A stretch of DNA of 64,000 nucleotides, from assembly GCF_016632335.1 (NCBI RefSeq), contig NZ_JAEPBG010000007.1, positions 241,506-305,505 of the forward strand, given 5' to 3'. Positions 17,820-27,899 of this stretch are shown here, one piece after another (the first letter of the stretch is position 1; the number at the start of each line of letters is the position of its first letter). The position numbers were made by a program, and so were the translations under genes. The notes under the pieces are model-generated. The model was not told the DNA's origin. It did no database searches and was given only the letters and a program-made list of their open reading frames with translations. This DNA is from Noviherbaspirillum pedocola. GTDB lineage: Bacteria > Pseudomonadota > Gammaproteobacteria > Burkholderiales > Burkholderiaceae_D.

Positions 17820-17963
17820 GTAGGTTGGGCTGACGAAGGATGCCCAACATGTTCGCGGGCCACGGATGCCGGATGTTGCTCTTGGCAGCCCAGCCTTGCG
17901 AAGGAAGCCGGAGAAGCTGGCAGCCCGCGGATGTCCTATGTTGGGCTTGCCAGCCCAACCTAC
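17820..17963. repeat. REP pair downstream of ptsI
   Basis: Forward unit 17820-17848 (GTAGGTTGGGCTGACGAAGG then ATGCCCAAC; identical over that length to the 12686 copy) and reverse unit 17940-17963 (GTTGGGCTTGCCAGCCCAAC then CTAC). The 91-bp spacer holds two more decayed arms (17881-17895, 17916-17927). The pair ends 16 bp short of the ptsI stop. Confidence 0.85.
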
Positions 17964-17979
17964 GATGTTGCAAATGCCG

Positions 17980-19731
17980 TCACGCCGCCCGCAACCCCGC
18001 CACCGCTTCCGCGATCGCCGCCGGCTCCATCAGGCGCAGGATCTTGCGGGTGCGCGGCGTGATGACCGACAGGTCGCTGTTGAGGATTTCCTGCTTGACC
18101 GAGAGCAGCTGCGCCGGATGCATCGAGAATTCCTTCAGACCCATGCCCAGGAGCAGCCGGGTGAGCTTGATGTCGCCGGCCATCTCGCCGCAGACCGACA
18201 CCGGGATGTTGGCCTTGGCGCCGATGGCGATCGTGCTCGACAGCAGGTACAGGATGGCCGGATGGATCGGGTTGTACAGGTGCGCGACCTCGTGGTCGAC
18301 CCGGTCCACCGCCAGCGTGTACTGGATCAGGTCGTTGGTGCCTATCGACAGGAAGTCCATGCGCTGCGCAAACAGCGGCAGCGTCAGCGCCGCCGCGGGC
18401 ACCTCGATCATCGCGCCCACCGGGATCAGCGGATCGAATTTCTTGCCGGCTTCGCGCAGCTGCGCCTTGGCCTGCTCGATCATGGTCAGCGTCTGGTCGA
18501 TCTCGTGCGCATGCGCCAGCATCGGCACCAGGAGCTTTACCGGGCCATAGGCCGATGCGCGCAGGATCGCGCGCAGCTGCGACATGAACATCTGCGGCTC
18601 GGCCAGGCAATAGCGGATCGCGCGCAGGCCCAGCGCCGGATTCAGCGCGGTTTCATCGGCTGCGGAGATCGGCTTGTCGGCGCCGATGTCGAGCGTGCGT
18701 ATCGTCACCGGCCTGCCCTTCATCGCCGCCACGGCCTGGCGGTAGGACTCGAACTGTTCATCCTCGGTGGGCAGCCGGTGGTTGTGGCCGGCGCTGCCCA
18801 TGAACAGGAACTCGGAGCGGAACAGGCCGATGCCGACCGCGCCGGCGTCCAGCGCTGCCTGCGTATCCTGCGGCAGCTCGATGTTGGCCAGCAGCGTGAT
18901 CTCGACGCCATCCTTCGTCACCGCCGGCGTCTTCTTCAGCTTGGACAGCTTCTTGCGCTCGCGCACCAGCTGCTGCTGGCGCTCACGGTACTGGTTCAGC
19001 ACCATTGGCGTCGGGTCGACGATGACCACGCCGTTGTCGCCATCGATGATGACCCAGTCGTCCTGCGCGATCAGGGCCGAGGCGTTGTACATGCCAACCG
19101 CGGCCGGGATGTCGAGGCTGCGCGCGACGATGGCGGTATGGGAGTTCTGGCCGCCGAGATCGGTGATGAAGCCGGCGAAGGTGCGGTCGCGGAACTGCAG
19201 CATGTCCGACGGCGAGATGTCATGCGCCACCACGATCATGTGCGCGCCCTGGTCCGGCGACGACGACAGGTTGGCCAGCGTGGAAGCGCTGCCGGTCAGC
19301 ACCTTCAGCACCCGTTCGCCGACCTGCTGGATATCGTTCTTGCGTTCGCGCAGGTAGGCGTCTTCGATCTCGTCGAACTGCGCCGAGAGTTCATCGATCT
19401 GCGTCACCAGCGCCCATTCGGCGTTGTAGTGACGCTCGCGGATGATCTCCAGCGGCATCTCGGAAATCATCGGGTCCGACAGGATCAGCACATGCACGTC
19501 GATGAAGGCGCCGAGTTCGGCCGGCGCATCCTGCGGCAGCTCGCGCCAGACTGCCTGCAATTCCTGATGCACGGTGGCGATCGCATTCTGCAGCCGCTCG
19601 ACCTCGGCCTCGACCTGTTCCTCGCCGATCAGGTAATGCTTGACCTCAAGCGCGGCCGAAGCCAGCAGGTGCGCGCGGCCGATCGCGATGCCGCGCGATA
19701 CCGGAATGCCATGGAGCGTGAACGATGCCAT
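17980..19731 (-). CDS. ptsI: Phosphoenolpyruvate-protein phosphotransferase (enzyme I)
   Basis: 583-aa enzyme I: takes phosphate from PEP and passes it to HPr. Phosphohistidine motif DLGGQNSHTAIVARS (His198), PEP-binding EFLFMGS region, IRTLDIGADKP, and the C-terminal active-site Cys in VCGEMAGD are all present. Together with HPr and the EIIA encoded immediately upstream it forms an incomplete PTS with no sugar permease nearby, which in Burkholderiales is a regulatory chain rather than a sugar uptake system. The REP pair follows its stop. Confidence 0.95.
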   Translation of the reverse strand: MASFTLHGIPVSRGIAIGRAHLLASAALEVKHYLIGEEQVEAEVERLQNAIATVHQELQAVWRELPQDAPAELGAFIDVHVLILSDPMISEMPLEIIRERHYNAEWALVTQIDELSAQFDEIEDAYLRERKNDIQQVGERVLKVLTGSASTLANLSSSPDQGAHMIVVAHDISPSDMLQFRDRTFAGFITDLGGQNSHTAIVARSLDIPAAVGMYNASALIAQDDWVIIDGDNGVVIVDPTPMVLNQYRERQQQLVRERKKLSKLKKTPAVTKDGVEITLLANIELPQDTQAALDAGAVGIGLFRSEFLFMGSAGHNHRLPTEDEQFESYRQAVAAMKGRPVTIRTLDIGADKPISAADETALNPALGLRAIRYCLAEPQMFMSQLRAILRASAYGPVKLLVPMLAHAHEIDQTLTMIEQAKAQLREAGKKFDPLIPVGAMIEVPAAALTLPLFAQRMDFLSIGTNDLIQYTLAVDRVDHEVAHLYNPIHPAILYLLSSTIAIGAKANIPVSVCGEMAGDIKLTRLLLGMGLKEFSMHPAQLLSVKQEILNSDLSVITPRTRKILRLMEPAAIAEAVAGLRAA

Positions 19732-19755
19732 CGATTGATCTTTCCGCCCTGGGCC

Positions 19756-20025
19756 TTATTCGCCTTCGCCGAAGCGGTTGTTGATCAGTTCCAGCAGCGC
19801 ATCGAAGCAGGCGCGCTCGTCCGGACCATCGACGTCAAGCGTCACCACCGCGCCCTTGCCGGCGGCCAGCATCATCACGCCCATGATCGATTTCGCATTG
19901 ACCCGGCGCTTGTTGCGGGTCATCCAGACTTCGCTCTTGAATTTGGCCGCAAGCTGGGTCAGCTTCGCGGACGCCCGCGCATGCAGGCCGAGTTTGTTGA
20001 TGATTTCAACGTCTTGCTGGATCAT
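19756..20025 (-). CDS. ptsH: Phosphocarrier protein HPr
   Basis: 89-aa HPr. Catalytic His15 is in NKLGLHARASAK and the regulatory Ser46 site in VNAKSIMGVM, both canonical. The Ser46 context is the type phosphorylated by HPr kinase HprK, which Betaproteobacteria usually encode elsewhere next to the nitrogen PTS and ptsN; this is inference. Spacing 22-24 bp to its neighbours fits one operon gshA-gshB-EIIA-ptsH-ptsI. Confidence 0.96.
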   Translation of the reverse strand: MIQQDVEIINKLGLHARASAKLTQLAAKFKSEVWMTRNKRRVNAKSIMGVMMLAAGKGAVVTLDVDGPDERACFDALLELINNRFGEGE

Positions 20026-20047
20026 TGTTTGGCTATCGTTCTAGTTT

Positions 20048-20455
20048 TCAGTTCGGAGAAAGGCGTATCCGGTTGTCCACCCGCACCGCGCCATTCTGCC
20101 CGCCGGCCAGCGCCATTTCGACCACCACATCCACCGTATCGTTGCGGTAGGTCAGCGCCCGCAGCAGCATCGGCAGGCTGATGCCGGCCACCACTTCGAC
20201 GTGACCGGGCTGGCACAACGGCAGCGTGCAATTCGACGGCGTGCCGCCCATCACATCGGTCATCACCAGCACGCCGTCGCCGTCATCGATGCGCGCAATC
20301 GCTTGCGCGGCAAGACCGCGCACCTCGGCCGGGTCCTGGTCAGCGATCACGTCGATGGCTTCCAGTCTTTCCGGCCGCGCGCGGAACACATGGGTCGCCG
20401 CATCGATGAAAGCCTTGCCCAGCGGCGCATGGGTAATCAGCAGAATGCCTACCAT
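20048..20455 (-). CDS. PTS mannose-family EIIA component
   Basis: 135-aa EIIA of the Man family. The phosphorylated residue is His9 in LLITHAPLGKAF; DVMGGTPSNC is the conserved EIIA-Man loop. ATG 20455 gives standard length; the frame is open further upstream but no longer alignable. There is no EIIB/C/D here, so phosphate probably goes to regulation (for example HprK or other targets). Directly downstream of gshB, which is the common arrangement in Burkholderiales and Neisseriales. Confidence 0.93.
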   Translation of the reverse strand: MVGILLITHAPLGKAFIDAATHVFRARPERLEAIDVIADQDPAEVRGLAAQAIARIDDGDGVLVMTDVMGGTPSNCTLPLCQPGHVEVVAGISLPMLLRALTYRNDTVDVVVEMALAGGQNGAVRVDNRIRLSPN

Positions 20456-20484
20456 AAACTTGTCTTGGAGCGGAAAACTCCGCA

Positions 20485-21432
20485 TTAAACCACGAAGGCG
20501 GCCTTTTCCAGCGCGTCGATGAATTTCGCTGCCACCGAGAACCCGGTCTGCTGCTCGATCTCCTGAAAGCAGGTCGGGCTGGTCACGTTGATCTCGGTGA
20601 GGTAATTGCCGATCACGTCCAGGCCCACCAGCAGCAGGCCGCGTTTCCAGAGAATCGGCGCCAGGGTCTCGCCGATCTCGCGCTCGCGCGCGGTGATTTC
20701 ACGCGCCACGCCGAGTCCGCCGGCCGCCAGGTTGCCGCGCACTTCGCCGCCCTGCGGTATGCGCGCCAGGCAATACGGCATGACTTCGCCGCCGATCAGC
20801 AGCACCCGCTTGTCGCCATCGACGATCTCGGGAATGTAGCGCTGGGCCATGATCGTGCGGCGGCCGTTGTTGCTCAGGGTTTCGATGATGGAGCCGAGGT
20901 TCATGGCATCGTCGCGCACGCGGAAGATGCCGGCGCCGCCCATGCCGTCGAGCGGCTTCAGGATCACGTCGCGATGCTCGGCGTGGAAGGCCTTGATGCG
21001 CGCCTCGTCGCTGGTGACCAGCGTCGGCGCGGTCAGTTGCGGGAACTGCGCGATGGCCAGCTTTTCATTGTGGTTGCGGATCGCCTCGGGCCGGTTGAAC
21101 ACCTTCGCGCCATGGTTTTGCGCGACCTCGAGCAGATAGGTCGCGTAGATGTATTCCATGTCGAACGGCGGATCGGTGCGCTCAACGATGGCATCAAACT
21201 CGGTCAGATGCCGCGACACCGGCGGCTCGGCGCGGTACCAGTCGCTGCTGTCGCCGGTGAGCGTGATGCGCGAGACATTGGCCACCACGCGTCCGCCCTC
21301 GATGGCCATGTCGCGATGGCCGAAGGCATGGATCGTGTGTCCGCGCCGGGCCGCTTCGACCATCATCGCGTAGGTGGTGTCCTTGTAGATCTTGAAGCCC
21401 GACAGCGGGTCGGCGGCGAAAGCGATGTTCAT
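20485..21432 (-). CDS. gshB: Glutathione synthetase
   Basis: 315-aa ATP-grasp ligase adding glycine to gamma-glutamylcysteine. The N-terminal pre-ATP-grasp domain includes DPPFDMEYIYATYLLE and the ATP-grasp part includes KPLDGMGGAGIFRV and DVIGNYLTEINVTSPT. It follows gshA by 8 bp, so both glutathione steps are cotranscribed, then the PTS proteins. Typical of proteobacterial GshB (about 315 aa). Confidence 0.96.
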   Translation of the reverse strand: MNIAFAADPLSGFKIYKDTTYAMMVEAARRGHTIHAFGHRDMAIEGGRVVANVSRITLTGDSSDWYRAEPPVSRHLTEFDAIVERTDPPFDMEYIYATYLLEVAQNHGAKVFNRPEAIRNHNEKLAIAQFPQLTAPTLVTSDEARIKAFHAEHRDVILKPLDGMGGAGIFRVRDDAMNLGSIIETLSNNGRRTIMAQRYIPEIVDGDKRVLLIGGEVMPYCLARIPQGGEVRGNLAAGGLGVAREITAREREIGETLAPILWKRGLLLVGLDVIGNYLTEINVTSPTCFQEIEQQTGFSVAAKFIDALEKAAFVV

Positions 21433-21440
21433 GGAGAGCC

Positions 21441-22739
21441 TTAGTAGATTTCCGGGTTCGGGTCGGTTTTCTCGAGTTCCAGCGACGCGGCCAGCAGCGC
21501 CAGGCGCGCCACCACGCCGTACATGTAGAAGCGGTTCGGCGCGGCGGTGCCGGGCTTGGCATGCGGATCGGGCAGCGCATGCTGCTGCGCGAAGGCCAGC
21601 GGCACGAAATGCGCGCCGGGCGCATTCAGGTTTTCATCGACGCCGCGCTCGGCATGCACCCGGTAGAAGCCGCCGACGACATAGCGGTCGATCATGTAGA
21701 CCACCGGCTCGGCCACCGCTTCATTGATGCGCTCGAAGCTGTACACGCCCTCCTGCACGATCACGTTCGACACTTCCAGGCCTTCCTTGACCACCGCCAT
21801 CTTGTTGCGCTGCTTGCGGTTCAGGTCGCGCACTTCGGTCGCGTCATGCACGGTCATGATGCCCATGCCATAGGTGCCCGAATCGGCCTTCACCAGCACG
21901 AAGGGCTTTTCCTTGATGCCGTATTCGCGGTACTTCTTGCGGATCTTGGCCAGCACCGCGTCCACGGCGGCAGCCAGCTCGTCCTCGCCGACGCGATCCT
22001 GAAAATCGATCGGGCCGGCCTTGGCGAAATACGGATTGAGCATCCAGGGGTCGACATCGATGAGCTTGGCGAACTTCTTCACCACCTCGTCATAGGCCGA
22101 GAAGTGATTGGTCTTGCGCCGCACCGCCCAGCCGGCATGCAGCGGCGGCAGCACGTTCTGCTCGTGCAGGTTTTCCAGGATGCCCGGCAGGCCGGCCGAC
22201 AGATCATTGTTGAGCAGAATGGTGCAGGGATCGAAATTCTTCAGGCCGACGCGGCGGCCGTTGTTGAAGCGTTCCAGCGGCTCGAGCGTGAGCGCGCTGC
22301 CGTCGGGCAGCTCGATCGGTGTCGGAGCGGTCACGTCTTCGGCCAGAGTGCCCAGGCGCACATTCAGGCCGGTCTGGCGGAAGATCTGCATCAAGCGTGC
22401 GACGTTCTGCAGGTAGAAGGTGTTGCGGGTATGGTTTTCCGGCACCAGCAGCAGGTTGCGTGCGTCGGGACAGTACTTTTCGATCGCGGCCATCGCCGCC
22501 TGCACCGCCAGCGGCAGCATTTCCGGCGACAGGTTGTTGAAGCCGCCCGGAAACAGGTTGGTATCCACCGGCGCGAGCTTGAAGCCGGCATTGCGCAGAT
22601 CCACCGAGCAATAGAAAGGCGGCGTGTGCTCCTGCCATTCGAGGCGGAACCAGCGCTCGATGGCGGGCGTGGCGGCGAGGATCTTCTTTTCGAGGTCGAG
22701 CAGCGGGCCGTTCAGGGCGGTGACGAGGTGCGGAACCAT
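21441..22739 (-). CDS. gshA: Glutamate--cysteine ligase (proteobacterial non-E. coli type)
   Basis: 432-aa first glutathione-synthesis enzyme. It is not the E. coli-like GshA (518 aa) nor the plant type; residues such as VPENHTRNTFYLQNVARL, NNDLSAGLPGILENL and FVLVKADSGTYGMGIMTV match the separate family first noted in Acidithiobacillus and common in Betaproteobacteria. Start MVPHL at 22739 is the only ATG early enough. It begins the gsh-PTS operon; the upstream 195-bp gap to amtB (same strand) has the amtB terminator. Confidence 0.93.
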   Translation of the reverse strand: MVPHLVTALNGPLLDLEKKILAATPAIERWFRLEWQEHTPPFYCSVDLRNAGFKLAPVDTNLFPGGFNNLSPEMLPLAVQAAMAAIEKYCPDARNLLLVPENHTRNTFYLQNVARLMQIFRQTGLNVRLGTLAEDVTAPTPIELPDGSALTLEPLERFNNGRRVGLKNFDPCTILLNNDLSAGLPGILENLHEQNVLPPLHAGWAVRRKTNHFSAYDEVVKKFAKLIDVDPWMLNPYFAKAGPIDFQDRVGEDELAAAVDAVLAKIRKKYREYGIKEKPFVLVKADSGTYGMGIMTVHDATEVRDLNRKQRNKMAVVKEGLEVSNVIVQEGVYSFERINEAVAEPVVYMIDRYVVGGFYRVHAERGVDENLNAPGAHFVPLAFAQQHALPDPHAKPGTAAPNRFYMYGVVARLALLAASLELEKTDPNPEIY

Positions 22740-22877
22740 TAGCGGGCTTTCTCTACAGTGCGTGGCGGGAGTGACGCGGATTCTAACGGGATTCCCCTCC
22801 CCGCGCCGGCAGGCGCAAGAAGAGAAAGGAACGAGAGGCAGTGTGAGGGCGAAGCGCGCGTTTTAAAGAAGCGCAAT

Positions 22878-22904
22878 AAAAAAAGGCGCCTCCGAGGAGG
22901 CGCC
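22878..22904 (-). terminator. Rho-independent terminator of torF-glnK-amtB operon
   Basis: Minus strand GGCGCCTC-CTCG-GAGGCGCC, an 8-bp GC-rich stem with tetraloop, followed by seven T. It lies 30 bp after the amtB stop and separates the nitrogen operon from gshA. Confidence 0.92.
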
Positions 22905-22934
22905 GAATTCCGGCCGAAGCCGGCCCGCAGACTT

Positions 22935-24476
22935 TTAAAAGTGGTACGCGCTTTCGCCGTGGCTGGTGATGTCCAGACCTTCGCGCTCTTCCTCTTCCGG
23001 CACGCGCAGGCCAACCACCAGGTCCACCAGCTTGTAAGCGATGAAGGCGACGATGCCGGACCAGATCACGGTGGTGAGCACCGCTTGCAGCTGAATCCAG
23101 ACCTGGCCGGCGATGGAGTAATCCGGCGAGACCTTGTTGGCGACGTAGTCATAGATGCCGACGCCGCCGAGCGAGGGCGAAGCGAACACGCCGGTCAGCA
23201 GCGCGCCCAGGATGCCGCCCACGCCGTGCACGCCGAACACATCCAGCGAATCATCTGCGCCGAGCATGCGCTTCAAACCATTCACGCCCCACAGGCAGAT
23301 CACGCCAGCCAGCAGGCCGATGGCCAGCGAGCCCATCGGGCCGACGAAGCCGGCAGCCGGGGTGATCGCCACCAGGCCAGCCACCGCGCCAGAAGCCGCG
23401 CCCAGCATCGAAGGCTTGCCCTTGCTCATCCATTCGGCCGAGCTCCAGGACAGCACTGCCATCGCGGTTGCCAGCATGGTGTTGACGGTGGCCAGCGCTG
23501 TGGCGCCGTTGGCTTCCAGGCCCGAGCCGGCGTTGAAGCCGAACCAGCCCACCCACAGCAGCGACGCACCGATCATGGTCATGGTCAGCGAATGCGGCGC
23601 CATGGCTTCACGGCCGTAGCCGATGCGCTTGCCGATCACGAAAGCGCCAACCAGGCCGGCAACGGCGGCATTGATGTGCACCACGGTGCCGCCGGCGAAG
23701 TCGAGCGCGCCCTTCTGGAACAGCCAGCCGGCAGCGGCGGTTGCCTTTTCACCAGCGGCAGCGTCAGTGTAGGCATCCGGACCCGGCCAGAACCAGACCA
23801 TGTGCGCAATCGGCAGATACGAGAAGGTGAACCAGATCACCATGAACAGCAGCACCGCGGAGAAGCGGATGCGCTCGGCGAAGGCGCCGACGATCAGGCC
23901 GCAGGTAATCGCGGCGAACGTGGCCTGGAACATCATGAACAGGTATTCCGGCAGCACCACGCCCTTGCTGAAGGTGCCGGTGGTGGTGTCCGGCGTCATG
24001 CCCTTCAGGAACAGCCGGTCGAAGCCGCCGAGGAAGCTGCCGCCCTGCGTGAACGCCAGCGAATAGCCATAGAGCGACCACAGCACGATGATCAGCGAGA
24101 ACACCATGAACACCTGCATCAGCACCGACAGCATGTTCTTGGAACGCACCAGGCCGCCGTAGAACAGCGCCAGGCCGGGAATCGACATCATGGCCACGAG
24201 GATGGTGGCAACCGTCATCCAGGCGACGTCGCCCTTGTTCGGCTGCGGCGCGGCGGCGGCGGGAGCGGCTGCGGCGGCAGTGGCAGCGCCGGCGCCAGCT
24301 TCAGCCGGAGCGGCGGTGGCGGGAGCAGCCGCAGGTGCGGCCGCTGCAGGGGCGGCTGCCGTGGCTGCCGGCGCCGAGGCGGCTGGCGCCTCGTCGGCAG
24401 CGCTGGCCATGGAGGCCATGCCGAGGGAGCACACCAGCATCCCGGCGGCAAGGAACTTCGTAAATAGGGTCTTCAT
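22935..24476 (-). CDS. amtB: Ammonium transporter AmtB
   Basis: 513-aa inner-membrane trimeric ammonium channel. Eleven-helix Amt core from about residue 75 with the conserved TILVAMMSIPGLALFYGGL, GAFAERIRFSA, and twin-His region (DFAGGTVVHINAAVAGLVGA; another His in the late GVHGVGGILGALLTGVF). The N terminus has a signal peptide (to ASAADEA) and then an unusual 45-residue Ala/Pro-rich segment before helix 1. Its partner GlnK is encoded 11 bp upstream, the standard glnK-amtB pair in which GlnK plugs the channel when nitrogen is plentiful. Start has a GAGG site 8 bp upstream. Confidence 0.96.
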   Translation of the reverse strand: MKTLFTKFLAAGMLVCSLGMASMASAADEAPAASAPAATAAAPAAAAPAAAPATAAPAEAGAGAATAAAAAPAAAAPQPNKGDVAWMTVATILVAMMSIPGLALFYGGLVRSKNMLSVLMQVFMVFSLIIVLWSLYGYSLAFTQGGSFLGGFDRLFLKGMTPDTTTGTFSKGVVLPEYLFMMFQATFAAITCGLIVGAFAERIRFSAVLLFMVIWFTFSYLPIAHMVWFWPGPDAYTDAAAGEKATAAAGWLFQKGALDFAGGTVVHINAAVAGLVGAFVIGKRIGYGREAMAPHSLTMTMIGASLLWVGWFGFNAGSGLEANGATALATVNTMLATAMAVLSWSSAEWMSKGKPSMLGAASGAVAGLVAITPAAGFVGPMGSLAIGLLAGVICLWGVNGLKRMLGADDSLDVFGVHGVGGILGALLTGVFASPSLGGVGIYDYVANKVSPDYSIAGQVWIQLQAVLTTVIWSGIVAFIAYKLVDLVVGLRVPEEEEREGLDITSHGESAYHF

Positions 24477-24487
24477 GTGTGTAGTCC

Positions 24488-25646
<1,159 letters not shown>

Positions 25647-25708
25647 ATTCATCCCTTTCAGTTATTGAACTGACCTTTTCTTATCGAGAAGTGCGCTCAA
25701 AGAACCTT

Positions 25709-25724
25709 AGCAGGAGGCATGCCA
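25709..25724 (-). promoter_or_regulatory. Sigma-54 promoter of torF-glnK-amtB
   Basis: On the minus strand TGGCATGCCTCCTGCT has GG and GC separated by exactly 10 bp, close to the sigma-54 consensus TGGCACG-N4-TTGCA. The predicted start (about 25697) leaves a 50-nt leader before the porin ATG. Confidence 0.8.
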
Positions 25725-25825
25725 GCAGCCAGCGCCTTAGGGTAAGGTGGCAGGAGCCACATTCTCACCAGGATGCTGCGTCGAGAACTGTTATGAAGCG
25801 AAGTCGCACCGATGCTGCAGCAAGA

Positions 25826-25855
25826 GTGCACCAACGTAGAGCACCAAAATGAAGC
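25826..25855. promoter_or_regulatory. NtrC-like enhancer site(s) upstream of the sigma-54 promoter
   Basis: Two overlapping candidates: TGCACCAACGTAGAGCA (25826-25842) and AGCACCAAAATGAAGCG (25839-25855); the latter matches 11 consecutive bases of the strong E. coli glnA NtrC site GCACCAAAATG. A further half-site GCACC lies at 25805. They lie 105-150 bp upstream of the -12 element, a normal enhancer distance. Confidence 0.5.
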
Positions 25856-25892
25856 GCGCCCCAATATGGGCTTTATTGATGAAAGATAGACA

Positions 25893-26147
25893 ATGAACGC
25901 AAACAACTTTTTCACCGACCTGCAGAACCGTATCGGCCAAGTCCTGGAAAACTCGCCGGCCAAGGATCTGGAGAAGAACGTGAAGGCCATGCTGACCCAG
26001 GGCTTCTCGCGGCTCGATCTGGTCACCCGCGAGGAATTCGATGTGCAGGCGCAGGTGCTGGCCAAGACCCGCGCCAAGCTCGATGCGCTGGAAGCGCGCG
26101 TGGCTGAACTTGAAGCGCTGCTGAAGAGCCGTACGCCGGAAGCCTGA
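25893..26147 (+). CDS. ubiK: UbiK accessory factor (YqiC/BMFP family)
   Basis: 84-aa coiled-coil protein. The N-terminal amphipathic helix and the later heptad VLAKTRAKLDALEARVAELEALL form the trimeric coiled coil of the UbiK/BMFP family, an accessory factor for ubiquinone synthesis (with UbiJ) that also binds membranes. The typical motif DLVTREEFDVQ is present. Divergent from the nitrogen operon with a 246-bp gap that contains the sigma-54/NtrC signals. Upstream AAGATAG is a weak ribosome site. Confidence 0.92.
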   Translation: MNANNFFTDLQNRIGQVLENSPAKDLEKNVKAMLTQGFSRLDLVTREEFDVQAQVLAKTRAKLDALEARVAELEALLKSRTPEA

Positions 26148-26307
26148 GTCCGGCCTCGACATGTGGAAGCACGCCACACCAGGCGCGCAAGGCCATGGTC
26201 ACCGCTTGATGTAACTATTGGTTTTCGATATCGTCCAGCCTTTCGGCAACATCCATCGTCGCGTCGCGCCGCTCCCGGTTCGACGCGACGCTTTTTCTGG
26301 AGGGCGA

Positions 26308-27834
26308 ATGACGCTGGCGGTTCTGAAAAGTCGTGCGTTGAACGGCATGGCGGCGCCGGAAGTGCTGGTGGAAGTGCATCTGGCCAATGGATTGCCAGCC
26401 TTTACCATCGTCGGCCTGCCGGAAACCGAGGTGAAGGAAGCGCGCGACCGGGTTCGCGCCGCGCTGCAGAATGCCCGTTTCGAATTCCCAAATCGCAGAA
26501 TCACCGTCAATCTGGCCCCGGCCGATCTGCCGAAGGAATCCGGCCGCTTCGATCTGCCGATCGCGCTGGGCATACTCGCCGCTTCGGGGCAAATTCCGAT
26601 CGATGCACTAGGCGGCTATGAATTCGCTGGTGAATTATCGCTGTCAGGCGAATTGCGCCCGATACGCGGCGCGCTGGCGATGACGTATGCGATGCAGCGC
26701 GCCGGGACGGTTCCGCGCGGCTTCATCCTGCCGCGTGCGAATGCCGACGAGGCGGCGCTGGTGGAAGATGCGGTGATCCTGCCAGCCGATTCGCTGCTGG
26801 CGGTATGCGCGCACTTTACGGCCGGGGCCGGGGCCGGCGGCGAGGAAGCCCGATTGCGTTCGCATGTTCGCGCCTGCGCAGTGCAGCCGCCGGTGTATCC
26901 CGATCTTGCCGACGTCAAGGGCCAGGCCCAGGCGCGGCGCGCGCTCGAGGTTGCGGCTGCCGGCGGGCATAGTCTTTTGCTGGTCGGCCCGCCGGGTACC
27001 GGAAAATCGATGCTGGCTTCGCGCCTGCCCGGCATCCTGCCGCCGATGACGCCAACCGAAGCGCTGGAATCGGCCGCGCTGCAATCGCTGGTCGGCGGCT
27101 TCGATGTGCGCCGCTGGAAGCAGCGTCCGTTCCGCGCACCGCATCACACCGCCTCGGCGGTGGCTCTGGTTGGCGGCAGCAGCACTGTGCGTCCCGGCGA
27201 AATCTCGCTTGCGCATCGCGGCGTGCTGTTCCTCGATGAATTGCCGGAATACGAGCGCAAGGTGCTGGAAGTGCTGCGCGAGCCGATGGAATCCGGCCGG
27301 ATCACCATTTCCCGCGCGGCGCGCCAGGCGGAGTTTCCGGCTTCCTTTCAATTCGTGGCGGCGATGAACCCTTGTCCGTGCGGCTATTTCGGCGCGCCGG
27401 GTGGGCGTTGCCGCTGCAGCCCGGACATGGTGGCGCGTTACCAGGGCCGGATTTCCGGTCCGCTGCTCGACCGCATTGATCTGCAGGTCGAAGTTGGATC
27501 ACTGCAGCAGGAAGAATTGCTGGCGCCGGGCGGCGGCGAGTCTACGACGGTGGTCGCGCAACGGGTTGCAGCGGCGGCGCAGCGCCAGTTCGAGCGCCAA
27601 GGCATGCTGAACGCGGCGCTGTCCAGCGCGCAGGTGGAACGTTACTGCATGCTCGATGCGTCGGCAGCTGCGCTGCTGCGCAACGCGTTGACGCGGCTGG
27701 GATGGTCGGCGCGCGCCTATCACCGCGTGCTCAGGGTCGCGCGCAGCATTGCTGACCTGGCCGCACTCGACAATATCGGCCAGGCCCAGGTGGCCGAAGC
27801 GGTGCAGTACCGTCGCTCGCTCGGCAAGCCATGA
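26308..27834 (+). CDS. YifB family Mg chelatase-like AAA ATPase
   Basis: 508-aa protein of the ComM/YifB family. It has an N-terminal Lon-S16-like domain (1-180) including PAFTIVGLPETEVKEARDRV, an AAA+ core with Walker A GPPGTGKSMLA (about residue 226) and LFLDELPEY Walker B, and the C-terminal Mg-chelatase-like region with a cysteine cluster (CPCGYFG, CRCSPDM). ComM homologues promote branch migration during natural transformation in Vibrio. ATG 26308 has GGAGG 6 bp upstream. The in-frame upstream start at 26218 lacks one. No neighbours of competence here. Confidence 0.93.
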   Translation: MTLAVLKSRALNGMAAPEVLVEVHLANGLPAFTIVGLPETEVKEARDRVRAALQNARFEFPNRRITVNLAPADLPKESGRFDLPIALGILAASGQIPIDALGGYEFAGELSLSGELRPIRGALAMTYAMQRAGTVPRGFILPRANADEAALVEDAVILPADSLLAVCAHFTAGAGAGGEEARLRSHVRACAVQPPVYPDLADVKGQAQARRALEVAAAGGHSLLLVGPPGTGKSMLASRLPGILPPMTPTEALESAALQSLVGGFDVRRWKQRPFRAPHHTASAVALVGGSSTVRPGEISLAHRGVLFLDELPEYERKVLEVLREPMESGRITISRAARQAEFPASFQFVAAMNPCPCGYFGAPGGRCRCSPDMVARYQGRISGPLLDRIDLQVEVGSLQQEELLAPGGGESTTVVAQRVAAAAQRQFERQGMLNAALSSAQVERYCMLDASAAALLRNALTRLGWSARAYHRVLRVARSIADLAALDNIGQAQVAEAVQYRRSLGKP

Positions 27835-27850
27835 AGGTCGTGGTTTTCCC

Positions 27851-27864
27851 TTGATCCAGCTCAA
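27851..27864. promoter_or_regulatory. Candidate FNR box
   Basis: TTGATCCAGCTCAA matches the FNR consensus TTGAT-N4-ATCAA at 9 of 10 positions. It lies 16 bp after the yifB stop in a non-coding gap. An FNR-type regulator is encoded at 53.9-54.7 kb. Confidence 0.5.
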
Positions 27865-27899
27865 AGAATGTCACGTCGACAATATTTCCTGGCTTACAT

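Noticed and set aside
22758..24467. 569-aa plus-strand frame opposite amtB
   Set aside because: His/Gly/Arg-rich antisense shadow of amtB; no motif or start signal.
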